A stretch of DNA of 64,000 bases from Peterkaempfera podocarpi (lineage in GTDB: Bacteria > Actinomycetota > Actinomycetes > Streptomycetales > Streptomycetaceae). Position 1 is the stretch's first letter; the number at the start of each line of letters is the position of its first letter. The position numbers and the translations under genes are program-made. Shown here piece after piece: positions 32,008-40,628 of this stretch. The stretch covers positions 3,658,001 to 3,722,000 of the forward strand of contig NZ_CP162102.1 of assembly GCF_042466665.1 (NCBI RefSeq), read 5' to 3'. A model generated the notes under the pieces. It saw only the letters and a list, made by a program, of their open reading frames with translations, was not told where the DNA came from and did no database searches.

Positions 32008-32048
32008 AAGGCCCGCCCGCATCGCTGCTCGCGATGCGGACGGGCCTT
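32008..32048. terminator. bidirectional terminator after ppc
   Basis: AAGGCCCGCCCGCATCGC pairs with GCGATGCGGACGGGCCTT around TGCTC, an 18-bp stem with one mismatch. It serves ppc and the convergent surface protein gene. Confidence 0.85.
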
Positions 32049-32074
32049 CGCCGTGTACGGGTGGTGATCCGGCG

Positions 32075-33244
32075 TCAGTGGCGGGCCGTACGGCCGCGAC
32101 GGACGAAGAACAGCACCGCGCCGCCGATCACGGCGAGCGCACCCGCGAGACCGGCCATCGTGCCGGTGCCGCTGCTGCCGGTGCTCGCCAGAGCGGCGCC
32201 ACCGGTGGACGCGGCGGCGACAGCCGACGAGGCGGAGACCGCGGTCGGCGCGACCGAGCCGGACTGGCTGGGGACCGCCGACGCGGAGGCGCTGGGCGAG
32301 TCGGAGGCCGGGGCGCTGGTGGACGGGGTGCCACCAGTGGTGCCGCCGGTCGTGGTGTCACCGCCCGTGGTGGTGTCACCGCCGGTCGTGGTGTCGCCAC
32401 CCGTCGTGGTGTCACCGCCGGTCGTGGTGTCACCGCCGGTCGTGGTGTCGCCACCCGTGGTGGTGTCACCGCCGGTCGTGGTGTCACCGCCGGTCGTGGT
32501 GTCGCCACCCGTGGTGGTGTCACCGCCGGTCGTGGTGTCGCCACCCGTGGTGGTGTCACCGCCGGTCGTGGTGTCGCCACCCGTGGTGGTGTCACCGCCG
32601 GTGGTGGTGCCGCCCACGGTGGTGCCCGGGGTCTGGGTGCAGTCCTTGGTGCCGCCGTTCCAGGACGAGATCAGCTGGTCCTTGATGACCGCGTGGTCCG
32701 GACCGTTGGGCAGGTCCCCGTGGTTGAGGCCGGGCTGACCGTCGTACTGGGTCTTGCCCTTGTAGAGGTCCACCTGGGCGAAGCAGCCGGCGTCCGGCAC
32801 GATGACGTTCAGCGTGTCGGTCTTGAAGTTGGTGCCCTCGCCGACGCTGACCGAGTCGAAGTCGACGAAGGTCTGCAGACCGGAGGTCTCCCAGGTCGGA
32901 CCGTGCGTCATGTACGAGGCCAGCGAGACGGTGCAGGTGCCCCAGTCCGCCTTGACCTTGATGTGGACCTTGCCGTCCGCGGTCGGCTTCAGGGTCTGGT
33001 CGTCCACCTTGACCGTGGAGGACCAGGTGTTGCCGTCGTCCAGCGAGAACTGGCAGGCGTCGCCGTCGCTGTGGTTGCCCGGGTGCGGGTGCAGATTGAC
33101 GGGGTGGTTGCCCCAGTTGTCGCCGCCCTGGCCGGTACCGTGCGCACAGGCGAGCGCGGGTGCGGCGCCCGCCACAGTGAGCGCGACCGCAGCGGCGCCG
33201 ACGCTCAGCAGGCGCGTCGGGCTGACGCGGAGTGATATGGACAC
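32075..33244 (-). CDS. sortase-anchored surface protein with GGDTTT repeats
   Basis: The 389-residue exported protein has an N-terminal signal peptide (cleavage near APALACA), a beta-rich domain of about 200 residues (FSLDDGNTWSSTVKVDDQ; VKADWGTCTVSLASYMTHG), then about 14 copies of the hexapeptide GGDTTT. A Ser/Ala-rich spacer and an LPXTG-like signal LASTG with hydrophobic helix and RRGRTARH tail follow. LAxTG is typical of Streptomyces class E sortases. The repeat acts as a wall-spanning stalk by analogy. GTG 33244 follows AAGGGGAAC. It is followed leftwards by the ppc terminator. Confidence 0.87.
   Translation of the reverse strand: MSISLRVSPTRLLSVGAAAVALTVAGAAPALACAHGTGQGGDNWGNHPVNLHPHPGNHSDGDACQFSLDDGNTWSSTVKVDDQTLKPTADGKVHIKVKADWGTCTVSLASYMTHGPTWETSGLQTFVDFDSVSVGEGTNFKTDTLNVIVPDAGCFAQVDLYKGKTQYDGQPGLNHGDLPNGPDHAVIKDQLISSWNGGTKDCTQTPGTTVGGTTTGGDTTTGGDTTTGGDTTTGGDTTTGGDTTTGGDTTTGGDTTTGGDTTTGGDTTTGGDTTTGGDTTTGGDTTTGGDTTTGGDTTTGGTTGGTPSTSAPASDSPSASASAVPSQSGSVAPTAVSASSAVAAASTGGAALASTGSSGTGTMAGLAGALAVIGGAVLFFVRRGRTARH
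32346..32605 (-). repeat. 18-bp coding minisatellite (GGDTTT units)
   Basis: About 14 units of 18 bases encode GGDTTT. Units fall into two or three nucleotide variants (for example GTGTCACCGCCGGTCGTG and GTGTCGCCACCCGTGGTG) in alternating higher-order order, the pattern left by unit duplication. Gain or loss of whole units would keep the reading frame and change stalk length. Confidence 0.85.
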
Positions 33245-33421
33245 ACGTTCCCCTTATATGAGTTTGCGGACCCTGGGCGGGCGGTAAGCGCGGGCGGAGC
33301 GGCGCATCGGCGGCGTAGGCCGGGGCTCGACAGCATCACGCGGTCACACGGGACCCAGGTGCATCACGAATCGTTCACGTTTTCAGAGACACTTGTCAAT
33401 GGGTACGACCAACGGGTAAGG

Positions 33422-33456
33422 GTTCCGTCCGCGCCGAAAAGCGGCGCGGACGGAAC
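33422..33456 (-). terminator. terminator of the second surface protein gene
   Basis: GTTCCGTCCGCGCCG and CGGCGCGGACGGAAC form a perfect 15-bp stem with loop AAAAG, 25 bases after the stop at 33481. Confidence 0.85.
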
Positions 33457-33480
33457 TCCTGTGACGATACGTCAGTTCAG

Positions 33481-34575
33481 TCAGTGACGAGCAGCCTTGC
33501 CCCGACGGGCGAAGAACAGCACCGCACCGCCGAGCACCGCGAGCCCGCCCGCGATGGCGGCCATCATGCCAGTACCGCTGCTGCCGGTCTCAGCCAGGTC
33601 CCCGTTCGCGGCAACGGCCGAGGCAGTGGAGCTGCCGGTCGGTGTGGCGGTGGGCGTCACATCGGGGCCGCCGGGGACAGGGGTGCTGGTGGCCGGCGGC
33701 GTCTGCACCGGAGCGGTGGCGACCGGCGGCGGGGTGGAGTCGGACGGAGCCGCGCTCTCACCCGGGGCCGAGGAGGTCGGCGCGGGAGAGGTGGTGTCCG
33801 GCGCGGGCGAAGTCGCGTCCGGTGCAGAGGTGTCCGGGGCCGGCGAGGTCTCGTCCGGAGCAGAGGTGTCCGGCGCCGGCGAAGTCTCATCCGGAGCGGA
33901 CGTGTCCGGCGCGGGCGAAGTCGCGTCCGGCGCAGAAGTGCCCGGGGCCGGCGAGGTCTCATCCGGTGCAGAGGTGTCCGGGGCCGGCGAGGTCGGCTGC
34001 TCGTCGGAGCAGTCCACCTTGAAGACCTTGTGCTTGGCCTCGCGATAGTCGCCCGGGTCGTTGCCGTTGTCTCCCTGGACCACCCAGTACAGCTTGTAGT
34101 GGCCGTCGGGCAGCCGCATGTCATCGGTGACGACATGCCCGGAGGTGTCGGTCTGGATCAGACCCTCGGCCGCGTCCCGGCCGGTGGGGCTCGGGTCGTC
34201 CTCGATCCACCAGATGACGTTCTGGCCGTTGTCGAAGCCGAAGGCGTCGAGGTAGAAGGTGCAGACCTTCGGCTGGTTCCGCTCGTCGTACTCGTCGCCG
34301 GTCACGGCGTCATGGATCTTGACGGTCCCGTTGTTCCCGGCGGGGCCGCCGTTGCCGTTGCCCCCGTTGCCGTTGCTCCCGCCGTTCCCGTTCCCGCCGT
34401 TGCCGTTGTTGCCTCCGTTGCCGTTGTTGCCTCCGTTGGCGTTGTTCCCGCCGTTGCCGTTGCCGCCGTTGCCGCCATGCCCCTTGTCGGTGGCATGGGC
34501 GACGGGCGCAAGGAAGAGAGCGGCGGCGGTCGGCACGGCAAGGACCGCCGACAGGAGGGCAGGACGTCTACGCAT
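33481..34575 (-). CDS. LAETG sortase-anchored surface protein with two repeat tracts
   Basis: The 364-residue protein has a signal peptide ending PVAHATDKG, then a tract of NGNGG-type repeats. A globular domain of about 130 residues follows (KIHDAVTGDEYDERNQPK; FGFDNGQNVIWWIEDDPSPT; LPDGHYKLYWVVQGDNG), then a Pro/Asp/Thr tract of about six 12-residue units (APDTSAPDETSP) and a Ser/Pro/Thr spacer. Sorting signal LAETG with helix and RRGKAARH tail ends it. ATG 34575 gives a compact signal peptide; a longer frame to 34737 is less likely. Its C-terminal helix is nearly the same as that of the neighbouring surface protein, so the genes are related. Confidence 0.84.
   Translation of the reverse strand: MRRRPALLSAVLAVPTAAALFLAPVAHATDKGHGGNGGNGNGGNNANGGNNGNGGNNGNGGNGNGGSNGNGGNGNGGPAGNNGTVKIHDAVTGDEYDERNQPKVCTFYLDAFGFDNGQNVIWWIEDDPSPTGRDAAEGLIQTDTSGHVVTDDMRLPDGHYKLYWVVQGDNGNDPGDYREAKHKVFKVDCSDEQPTSPAPDTSAPDETSPAPGTSAPDATSPAPDTSAPDETSPAPDTSAPDETSPAPDTSAPDATSPAPDTTSPAPTSSAPGESAAPSDSTPPPVATAPVQTPPATSTPVPGGPDVTPTATPTGSSTASAVAANGDLAETGSSGTGMMAAIAGGLAVLGGAVLFFARRGKAARH
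33795..34000 (-). repeat. 36-bp coding tandem repeat (APDTSAPDETSP units)
   Basis: About five to six imperfect 36-base units within the surface protein gene at 33481 encode Pro/Asp/Ser/Thr dodecapeptides with D/G and E/A variation. The tract forms a predicted extended wall spacer. Confidence 0.75.
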
Positions 34576-34796
34576 ATGAACGACCCCAAGAATCGGCATG
34601 AGAGAGCCGCTGCATCCGGCGTGAGGGCCTGAGGCCGCTCCGTCACCGTCGAGCCGAGCGGCTGGATCGTCTGAGAATCTGTCGTGCCTCGAGACGCCAA
34701 TCAAGTCGCACGGAAACCAAAGTGACCGCATATCCACAGTTGCTCCACAATTGTGAAGGACAACGATTCGGTCACTCCGGCCTCAGGACCTCCAGG

Positions 34797-35078
34797 TCAG
34801 CCGGCCTGCTCCTCGCGGCGCCGCACCGCCCACAGCGCACCTCCGCCGGCGGCCACCAGCAGGCCCGCATAGACGACCAGCAGACCCGTGCCCCGGCTGC
34901 CGGTGTCCGCCAGCAGCGGCGCCATCGGCGCAGAGGCCGGGGCAACACTCGGCCTCGGGCCGGGCGCCGCACCCGCCGAGTCGGCCCACGCCGCGCCCGC
35001 GCCACTCAGGACGGCCGTCGTGGTGAGCGCCGCAGCACCGAGAAGCTGCGCCGCACGGTTGCGCCCCGACTTGGACAC
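34797..35078 (-). CDS. short LADTG sortase-anchored protein
   Basis: The 93-residue protein consists of a signal peptide (LLGAAALTTTAVLSGAGAAW then ADSAG), only about 25 Pro/Ala/Ser residues of mature sequence, and the sorting signal LADTG with membrane helix and RRREEQ tail. GTG 35078 is preferred because AAAGGGG lies 5 bases upstream; GTG 35084 overlaps that site. It is chaplin-like in size but has no chaplin domain, so it is a very short wall-linked peptide of unknown role. It is third in the row of sortase-type genes. Confidence 0.78.
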   Translation of the reverse strand: MSKSGRNRAAQLLGAAALTTTAVLSGAGAAWADSAGAAPGPRPSVAPASAPMAPLLADTGSRGTGLLVVYAGLLVAAGGGALWAVRRREEQAG

Positions 35079-35390
35079 ACGCACCCCTTTGAATCCGGTG
35101 ACACGGGGCGCGGACAGCGTGATCAGGCGGCATCCGGCAGCGGCAGACCCGAGCGGGCGGCTCTGAGCACGCCCGGCCCAGGAACATCACCATCGTCATC
35201 AGGCCCATGCGCGAAATCAATTCGCCGCAGACACGGCAAATCCGCCAGACCGGGCCCCCAAAGCCACCCCAACCAACCGAAGCCGGACGCCACCCCCCGC
35301 GCGGCCGTCCGATAACACTTCGGCGACGTCGCTCACATCCCCTGCACGATCAAGGGCCGTGCAGTACCGCACAACTGATTGTTCATCAGC
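35079..35390. other. 312-base intergenic region
   Basis: The region lies between the short LADTG gene and the membrane protein gene on the same strand. It is less GC-rich than its surroundings in parts. The odd palindrome TCAGCT-C-AGCTGA at 35386-35398 spans the stop codon of the upstream gene. No other gene or signal is supported. Confidence 0.4.
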
Positions 35391-36002
35391 TCAGCTGACG
35401 GAGTTCAGCACAAAGGCACCGGACAGCAGCGCCACCCCCAGCACCGCCCCGACCCACGCCGTACGCCGCATCCGCAGCGCCACACCCAGCACCACGGACG
35501 CCAGCAGCAGCGCCCCGCCGAAGGGGATCCAGCCGTGCAGCACACCCGCCCAGCCGGTGCGCACCGCATCCGAGGTGTCCGGCCGGATCGCCACCGCGAG
35601 CCGCTCCCCCGCCTTGCCCCCGTCCCGCGCGGCGGAGCGGCTGATGGTCACCACTCGCGAGGCGCCGTCCGTGCCCGTCGGCACAAAGGTCCCCCGGCAC
35701 ACCGAAGGGTCACAGGAGTCCACGGTCAGCGTGCCGCGCTCCCGGCCGCCGAGCACCGCGTCCTGGCTGCTGTGCCAGCTCCCCCACGCGGCCGCTCCCA
35801 GCAGCACCAGCACCGCCCCCCAGACCAGCAGCAGGCGCAGCAGCAGGGCCATCCCCACCATCCGCTCGCCCGCCCGGCGTATGCCGCTGCGCCGCCCCTT
35901 GAAGCGCGGGGAGGCGGCCACCCGCTGGCCGGCCGGGGTCGCCGCCGTTCTGGCCACCACGCGGGCCGCCACAGCCTTTCGATCGGCCGTCTTCGCCACC
36001 AT
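35391..36002 (-). CDS. membrane protein with two-helix core and extracytoplasmic loop
   Basis: The 203-residue protein has a basic cytoplasmic N-terminus (residues 1-48), a helix (LLLRLLLVWGAVLVLLGAAA), an outside loop of about 75 residues holding two cysteines (DSCDPSVCRGTF), and two closely spaced helices near the C-terminus (WIPFGGALLLASVVLGVAL, AWVGAVLGVALLSGAFVL). The arrangement is like DUF3592-type proteins, but this is a loose match. ATG 36002 has GGGAG 5 bases upstream. It is transcribed after pth. Confidence 0.7.
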   Translation of the reverse strand: MVAKTADRKAVAARVVARTAATPAGQRVAASPRFKGRRSGIRRAGERMVGMALLLRLLLVWGAVLVLLGAAAWGSWHSSQDAVLGGRERGTLTVDSCDPSVCRGTFVPTGTDGASRVVTISRSAARDGGKAGERLAVAIRPDTSDAVRTGWAGVLHGWIPFGGALLLASVVLGVALRMRRTAWVGAVLGVALLSGAFVLNSVS

Positions 36003-36167
36003 GCGCACTCCCGAGGACTCGACACGAAAGGACCAGATGCCGACAGCCCCCGCCCTCCGGCTCCACGGCGCCGCACGCTACCGCTGGGAGACCCCCGTGC
36101 ACCAGTGCCGATGCCTCCTGGTGCCCCGCGGGCGACCGCGGGATCCCCCGGGCCCGCACCCGGCTCC

Positions 36168-36200
36168 TCAGGAGTTGCCTCAGGAGTTGCCTCAGGAGTT
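36168..36200 (-). repeat. 12-bp tandem repeat at the pth stop codon
   Basis: TCAGGAGTTGCC is present twice (36168-36179, 36180-36191) and then TCAGGAGTT again at 36192, where the third copy contains the last codons and TGA stop of pth. The stop-codon neighbourhood has thus been triplicated downstream of the gene. Confidence 0.7.
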
Positions 36201-36779
36201 GTACGACTGCTGGGCGCGCTCCAGGCCCTCGCTGATCAATGCCTCGACCGCATCGGCCGCCCGGTCGACGAACCAGTCCAGCTCCTTGCGCTCCGCCGCC
36301 GAGAAGTCCTTGAGCACAAAGTCCGCCACCTGCATCCGGCCCGGTGGGCGGCCCACCCCGAACCGCACCCGGTGGTAGTCCGGCCCCAGTGACTTGGTGA
36401 TCGACTTCAGCCCGTTGTGGCCGTTGTCGCCGCCGCCGAGCTTCAGCCGCAGCACACCGAAGTCGATGTCCAGTTCGTCGTGCACCACCACCAGCGCGGA
36501 CGCGGGCGCCTTGTAGAAGTCCCGCAGCGCGGTCACCGGACCGCCCGAGAGGTTCATGTAGGACATCGGCTTGGCCAGCACCACCCGCTGACCCGACAGC
36601 CGGCCCTCCAACGCCTGGTTGCGGCTCTTGTGCGCCTTGAACCGGCCGCCGACCCTCTCGGCGAGCAGGTCCGCCACCATCCAGCCCACGTTGTGCCGGT
36701 TGCGCGCGTACTGGTCGCCCGGATTCCCCAGGCCCACCACCAGCCACGGACCCGTGTACCCGTCGCCACCGCTGCTCAT
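36192..36779 (-). CDS. pth: peptidyl-tRNA hydrolase
   Basis: The 195-residue enzyme has the Pth core: WLVVGLGNPGDQYARNRHNV with the catalytic His, KPMSYMNLSGGPV, VVVHDELDIDFGVLRLKLGG and GHNGLKSI. It releases tRNA from prematurely dropped peptidyl-tRNA and is essential in most bacteria. ATG 36779 gives the family's usual length and has GGAG 6 bases upstream; ATG 36800 is a possible alternative. It is separated from rplY by a strong hairpin. Confidence 0.95.
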   Translation of the reverse strand: MSSGGDGYTGPWLVVGLGNPGDQYARNRHNVGWMVADLLAERVGGRFKAHKSRNQALEGRLSGQRVVLAKPMSYMNLSGGPVTALRDFYKAPASALVVVHDELDIDFGVLRLKLGGGDNGHNGLKSITKSLGPDYHRVRFGVGRPPGRMQVADFVLKDFSAAERKELDWFVDRAADAVEALISEGLERAQQSYNS

Positions 36780-36853
36780 CGTCTGCTCCGCTCCCGACAT
36801 CGAAGACCGCCCTCGGACCATCATCGCCGCACCCTGCCACCCCGTCCGGACGC

Positions 36854-36893
36854 ACCGCTGCCCCGGCCCGCCGAAGCGGGCCGGGGCAGCGGT
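36854..36893 (-). terminator. strong terminator between rplY and pth
   Basis: ACCGCTGCCCCGGCCCGC and its exact complement form a perfect 18-bp stem with a CGAA tetraloop, 25 bases after the rplY stop. Confidence 0.88.
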
Positions 36894-36918
36894 GGACAGC
36901 GCAGTCCGCGGCCCTGGA

Positions 36919-37527
36919 TCAGGCCTCGGCGCCCTCGGCGGTGGCGGCGGTCTCCTCGCCCTCCTCCGCCTCCTCGGCGACGGCCTCGACCTGGGCGGCG
37001 ACGACGTGGAGCACCACGGCGTCCTCGTCCACGGCCAGGGTGGTGCCCTTGGGGAGCACGATGTCCTTGGCGTGGATGGAGGAGCCGGCCTCCAGGCCCT
37101 CGACGGAGACGGTGACGTTCTCCGGCAGGTGGGTGGCCTCGGCCTCGACCGGCAGAGCGTTCAGCACGTGCTCCAGCAGGTTGCCGCCGGGGGCCAGCTC
37201 GCCCTCGGTCAGCACCGGGATCTCCACGGTGACCTTCTCGCCGCGCTTCACCAGGAGCAGGTCGACGTGCTCCAGGTTGCCCTTGATCGGGTCACGCTGC
37301 ACGGCCTTCGGCAGCACGAACTCGTTCTTGCCCTCGATCGGCAGGGAGATCAGCACGTTCGGGGTCTTCAGGGCCATCATCAGGTCGTGGCCCGGCAGGT
37401 TCAGGTGGACCGGCGCCTGGCCGTGGCCATAGACGACACCGGGGACCAGGCCGGCGCGACGGGCGCGGCGGGCAGCACCCTTGCCGAACTCGGTACGGGG
37501 CTCAGCGGCAAGACGGACCTCGGACAC
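36919..37527 (-). CDS. rplY: 50S ribosomal protein L25 / general stress protein Ctc
   Basis: The 202-residue protein has the L25 5S-rRNA-binding domain (EFGKGAARRARRAGLVPGVVY, ending VDLLLVKRG) and the C-terminal TL5/CTC domain (VTVEIPVLTEGELAPGGNLL; SSIHAKDIVLPKGTTL). An acidic Glu/Ala tail follows. It binds 5S rRNA in the large subunit. GTG 37527 has AGGAG 7 bases upstream. It lies in the conserved pth-rplY-prs-glmU order. Confidence 0.95.
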   Translation of the reverse strand: MSEVRLAAEPRTEFGKGAARRARRAGLVPGVVYGHGQAPVHLNLPGHDLMMALKTPNVLISLPIEGKNEFVLPKAVQRDPIKGNLEHVDLLLVKRGEKVTVEIPVLTEGELAPGGNLLEHVLNALPVEAEATHLPENVTVSVEGLEAGSSIHAKDIVLPKGTTLAVDEDAVVLHVVAAQVEAVAEEAEEGEETAATAEGAEA

Positions 37528-37744
37528 GACAGCACTCCTCGTGGCATACGCGGGGTGCGGACGGAACAACAGAAAGCCGCCGGGACCACACCCTCGGAAA
37601 TTCGGGGCAGATCACTCGGCGGCAGCACGTACGGATATCGCAAACCGCAGCGCGTCGATCACGGAAGCAAAGCCCTCGCGAGCCGTACGGCTTCCCTCGC
37701 CGAGCAACCCCACGAGTCTACCCGCCAGCCGCTCCACCACGAAA

Positions 37745-37780
37745 TCGACCCGCCGCCGGCGGATGCCGGCGGCGGGTCGA
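37745..37780 (-). terminator. terminator after prs
   Basis: TCGACCCGCCGCCGGC and GCCGGCGGCGGGTCGA form a perfect 16-bp stem with loop GGAT, 28 bases after the prs stop. Confidence 0.88.
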
Positions 37781-37807
37781 CCCAGCGGGAGGTGCCGGCG
37801 GGAGGTG

Positions 37808-38785
37808 TCAGTGCACGCCCTCGAAGAGGCTGGTCACCGAACCGTCCTCGAAGACCTCGCGGATCGCCGCGGCGATCGAGGGCGCGATGGACAGCGTCGT
37901 CACCTTGTCCAGCTCCAGCGAGGCCGGAGTCGGCAGGGTGTTGGTGAACACGAACTCGCTCACCCGGGAGTTCTTCAGCCGGTCCGCCGCCGGACCCGAC
38001 AGCACACCGTGGGTGGCGGCCACGATCACATCGGCCGCGCCGTTGTCGAACAGTGCGTCCGCCGCCGCGCAGATGGTGCCCGCCGTGTCGATCATGTCGT
38101 CGACCAGCACACACACCCGGCCGCGCACATCACCGACCACCTCGGCCGACATCACCTTGTTGGCCACGTTGGGGTCGCGCCGCTTGTGGATGATCGCCAG
38201 CGGGGCGCCCAGCCGGTCCGACCACTGGTCCGCGACCCGCACCCGGCCCGCGTCCGGCGACACCACGGTGAGCCGCTCCGGCGCCACCCGGGTCGCCACG
38301 TAGTCCGCCAGCATCGGCAGCGCGAAGAGGTGGTCCACCGGGCCGTCGAAGAAGCCCTGGATCTGCGCGGTGTGCAGGTCCACCGCCATCAGCCGGTCCG
38401 CACCGGCCGTCCGCAGCAGATCGGCCACCAGCCGGGCCGAGATCGGCTCCCGGCCCAGGTGCTTCTTGTCCTGGCGCGCATATCCGTAGAAGGGCAGGAT
38501 CGCCGTGATGCTCCGGGCGGAGGCCCGCTTCAGAGCATCGATCATGATCAGCTGCTCCATGATCCACTGGTTGATCGGCGCAGTGTGGCTCTGCATCACA
38601 AAGCAGTCCGCGCCACGCGCCGAATCCAGGAACCGGACGTAGATCTCCCCGTTGGCGAAGTCGAAGGCCTTGGTCGGGACCAGCTCGGTCCCCAACTGCT
38701 CGGCCACCTCGCTCGCCAGCTCCGGGTGGGCCCGGCCGGAGAAGAGTCGAAGGTTCTTCTCACCGGACGTGGTGATGCCGGTCAC
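37808..38785 (-). CDS. prs: ribose-phosphate pyrophosphokinase
   Basis: The 325-residue enzyme makes PRPP from ribose 5-phosphate and ATP for nucleotide, His and Trp synthesis. Visible motifs include FANGEIYVRFLDSARGADC, the flexible loop ILPFYGYARQDKKHLGREP, metal-binding DLHTAQIQGFFDGPVDHL and the PRPP-binding loop CVLVDDMIDTAGTI. GTG 38785 has GAGGAG 8 bases upstream. It follows glmU after 126 bases on the same strand. Confidence 0.96.
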   Translation of the reverse strand: MTGITTSGEKNLRLFSGRAHPELASEVAEQLGTELVPTKAFDFANGEIYVRFLDSARGADCFVMQSHTAPINQWIMEQLIMIDALKRASARSITAILPFYGYARQDKKHLGREPISARLVADLLRTAGADRLMAVDLHTAQIQGFFDGPVDHLFALPMLADYVATRVAPERLTVVSPDAGRVRVADQWSDRLGAPLAIIHKRRDPNVANKVMSAEVVGDVRGRVCVLVDDMIDTAGTICAAADALFDNGAADVIVAATHGVLSGPAADRLKNSRVSEFVFTNTLPTPASLELDKVTTLSIAPSIAAAIREVFEDGSVTSLFEGVH

Positions 38786-38911
38786 TGCACCGTCTCCTCG
38801 GTCGCTGCCGCCCACGGATCCACGCTCAGGAACCCGACGACTGGCCGTTCAAAAAGGGAAACGCCACCACGGTCCGGGCATCGGGCCCGCAGCGCACGCA
38901 TGTCCACCAGG

Positions 38912-40417
38912 TTACGCGCCCGCGGCGGAACCGTCCGCCCCGGGACCGCCCGCCGCGGCCTCCGCGGTAGCCTCCGCCGCGCCCCGGGCGGCCGCTGCGG
39001 CCCGCGCCGAATCCGTCCCCGAGCGGCGCCGCTCCACCCAGCCCTCGATGTTCCGCTGCGGGCCCCGCGCCACCGCCAGAGCGCCCGCCGGGACATCCCC
39101 GGTGATCACCGAGCCGGCGGCCGTGTAGGCCCCGTCCCCGACCGTCACCGGAGCCACGAACATATTGTCGGAACCCGTGCGGCAGTGGGCCCCCACCACG
39201 GTGCGGTGCTTGTTGACACCGTCGTAGTTCACCGTCACCGAGGCCGCGCCGATGTTGGTGCCCTCCCCGATCTCCGCATCGCCGATGTACGACAGATGCG
39301 GCACCTTGGCGCCCTCGCCCAGCTCGGAGTTCTTGATCTCCACATAGGTGCCGGCCTTGGCCTTCCGGGCCAGCCGCGCCCCCGGCCGCAGATACGCGTA
39401 GGGACCCACCGAGGCCTCCGGACCCACCTCGGCGCGATCGGCAGTGGTGTTGCTCACATGCGCCCCCGCGCCCACCGCGGTGTCCCGCAGGGTGCAGTTC
39501 GGCCCGACCTCAGCGCCCTCACCCAGGTGCGTGCGCCCGTACAGCTGCGTGTTGGGCAGCACCACCGCGTCGGGCTCGTACGTCACCTCCACGTCGATCC
39601 AGGTCGACGCAGGGTCCACCACCGTCACCCCGGCCCGCATAGCCCGCTCCAGCAGCCGGTCGTTGAGGATCCGCCGCGCCTCCGCCAGCTGCACCCGGTC
39701 GTTGATCCCCAGGGTGTCCCGGTAGTCCGACGCCACCACGGCCCCCACCCGGTGCCCGGCGGCACGCAGGATCTCCAGCGTGTCCGTGAGGTACTCCTCA
39801 CCCTGGCTGTTGTCCGTGCGCAGCAGCCCCAGCGCCTCCGCCAGCAGCTTCCCGTCGAAGGCGAACACCCCGGAGTTGACCTCCGGGACCGCCCGCTGCT
39901 CCTCGGTGGCGTCCTTGTGCTCCACGATCGCGGTCACCGCACCGTCCGCATCGCGCAGGATCCGGCCGTACCCCGTCGCGTCCGGCACCACCGCGGTCAG
40001 CACCGTCACACCGTTGCCGCGGGCCGTGTGCTCCTCGGCCAGCGAACGCAGCGTCTCCCCGGTCAGCAGCGGGGTGTCCCCGGTGGTCACCACCACCGTC
40101 CCGTCCACCGTCACGCCCTGCGCGGCCAGCGACTCCAGCGCCACCCGCACCGCGTGGCCGGTGCCGTTCTGCTCCTCCTGCACGGCGATCCGCACCCCGG
40201 GGTCGACCTCGGCCAGATGCGCGGCGACCTGCTCGCGCTGATGTCCGACCACCACCACCAGCTGCTCCGGCCCCAGCTGCCGCCCCGCCGCCACGGCATG
40301 CCCCACCAGGCTCCGCCCGGCCATCTCGTGCAGAACCTTGGGCAGCGACCGCGACTTCATCCGGGTGCCCTCGCCCGCGGCGAGAACAATGACGGCAGCA
40401 GGAGAGTGTGCGCTCAC
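38912..40417 (-). CDS. glmU: bifunctional GlmU uridyltransferase/acetyltransferase
   Basis: The 501-residue enzyme has an N-terminal pyrophosphorylase domain (VIVLAAGEGTRMKSRSLPKV; TTGDTPLL; EVNSGVFAFDGKLL) and a C-terminal left-handed beta-helix of hexapeptides with VNYDGVNKHRTVVG and DNMFVAPVTVGDGAY. It makes UDP-GlcNAc for peptidoglycan and could feed the UDP-sugar enzymes of this window. The tail beyond residue 465 is an Ala/Gly-rich extension seen in actinobacteria. GTG 40417 has GAGGAG 8 bases upstream. Confidence 0.96.
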   Translation of the reverse strand: MSAHSPAAVIVLAAGEGTRMKSRSLPKVLHEMAGRSLVGHAVAAGRQLGPEQLVVVVGHQREQVAAHLAEVDPGVRIAVQEEQNGTGHAVRVALESLAAQGVTVDGTVVVTTGDTPLLTGETLRSLAEEHTARGNGVTVLTAVVPDATGYGRILRDADGAVTAIVEHKDATEEQRAVPEVNSGVFAFDGKLLAEALGLLRTDNSQGEEYLTDTLEILRAAGHRVGAVVASDYRDTLGINDRVQLAEARRILNDRLLERAMRAGVTVVDPASTWIDVEVTYEPDAVVLPNTQLYGRTHLGEGAEVGPNCTLRDTAVGAGAHVSNTTADRAEVGPEASVGPYAYLRPGARLARKAKAGTYVEIKNSELGEGAKVPHLSYIGDAEIGEGTNIGAASVTVNYDGVNKHRTVVGAHCRTGSDNMFVAPVTVGDGAYTAAGSVITGDVPAGALAVARGPQRNIEGWVERRRSGTDSARAAAAARGAAEATAEAAAGGPGADGSAAGA

Positions 40418-40558
40418 GCGTGAGGCTCCTCGGCATCGGAAGGTGTGGGGACGGATCCGGGAACGCACATCCACACAGGCGGGCCCGAACGCCTTGAGAA
40501 TAGCCGCGGCCGGAGCGTCGGCCACTTGGGAGCACCCACAAACGGGTATGCACGGGGC

Positions 40559-40628
40559 TCCGCCGCTAGGACTCGAACCTAGACAAGAGCTTCCAAAGAG
40601 CTCTGTGCTGCCATTACACCACGGCGGA
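40559..40628 (-). tRNA. tRNA-Gln (anticodon UUG)
   Basis: The minus strand folds as a cloverleaf: acceptor TCCGCCG/CGGCGGA, anticodon stem GAGCT/AGCTC with loop CTTTGGA giving TTG, and T arm TAGGTTCGAATCCTA. CCA is not encoded. It precedes glmU on the same strand, a usual Streptomyces arrangement. Ends may be off by one or two bases. Confidence 0.92.

Noticed and set aside
32346..32605. Possible CRISPR array because of regularly spaced short repeats
   Set aside because: Units are contiguous 18-mers without unique spacers and stay in frame in a surface protein.
37481..40423. Open frame of about 980 codons on the plus strand opposite rplY, prs and glmU
   Set aside because: Antisense to three clear genes with conserved motifs; its translation is Arg/His/Pro-rich and low in complexity.
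40559..40628. tRNA-Gln and tRNA-Thr (54869-54941) as integration sites of a mobile element
   Set aside because: No integrase gene and no duplicated tRNA 3' end were seen near either tRNA.
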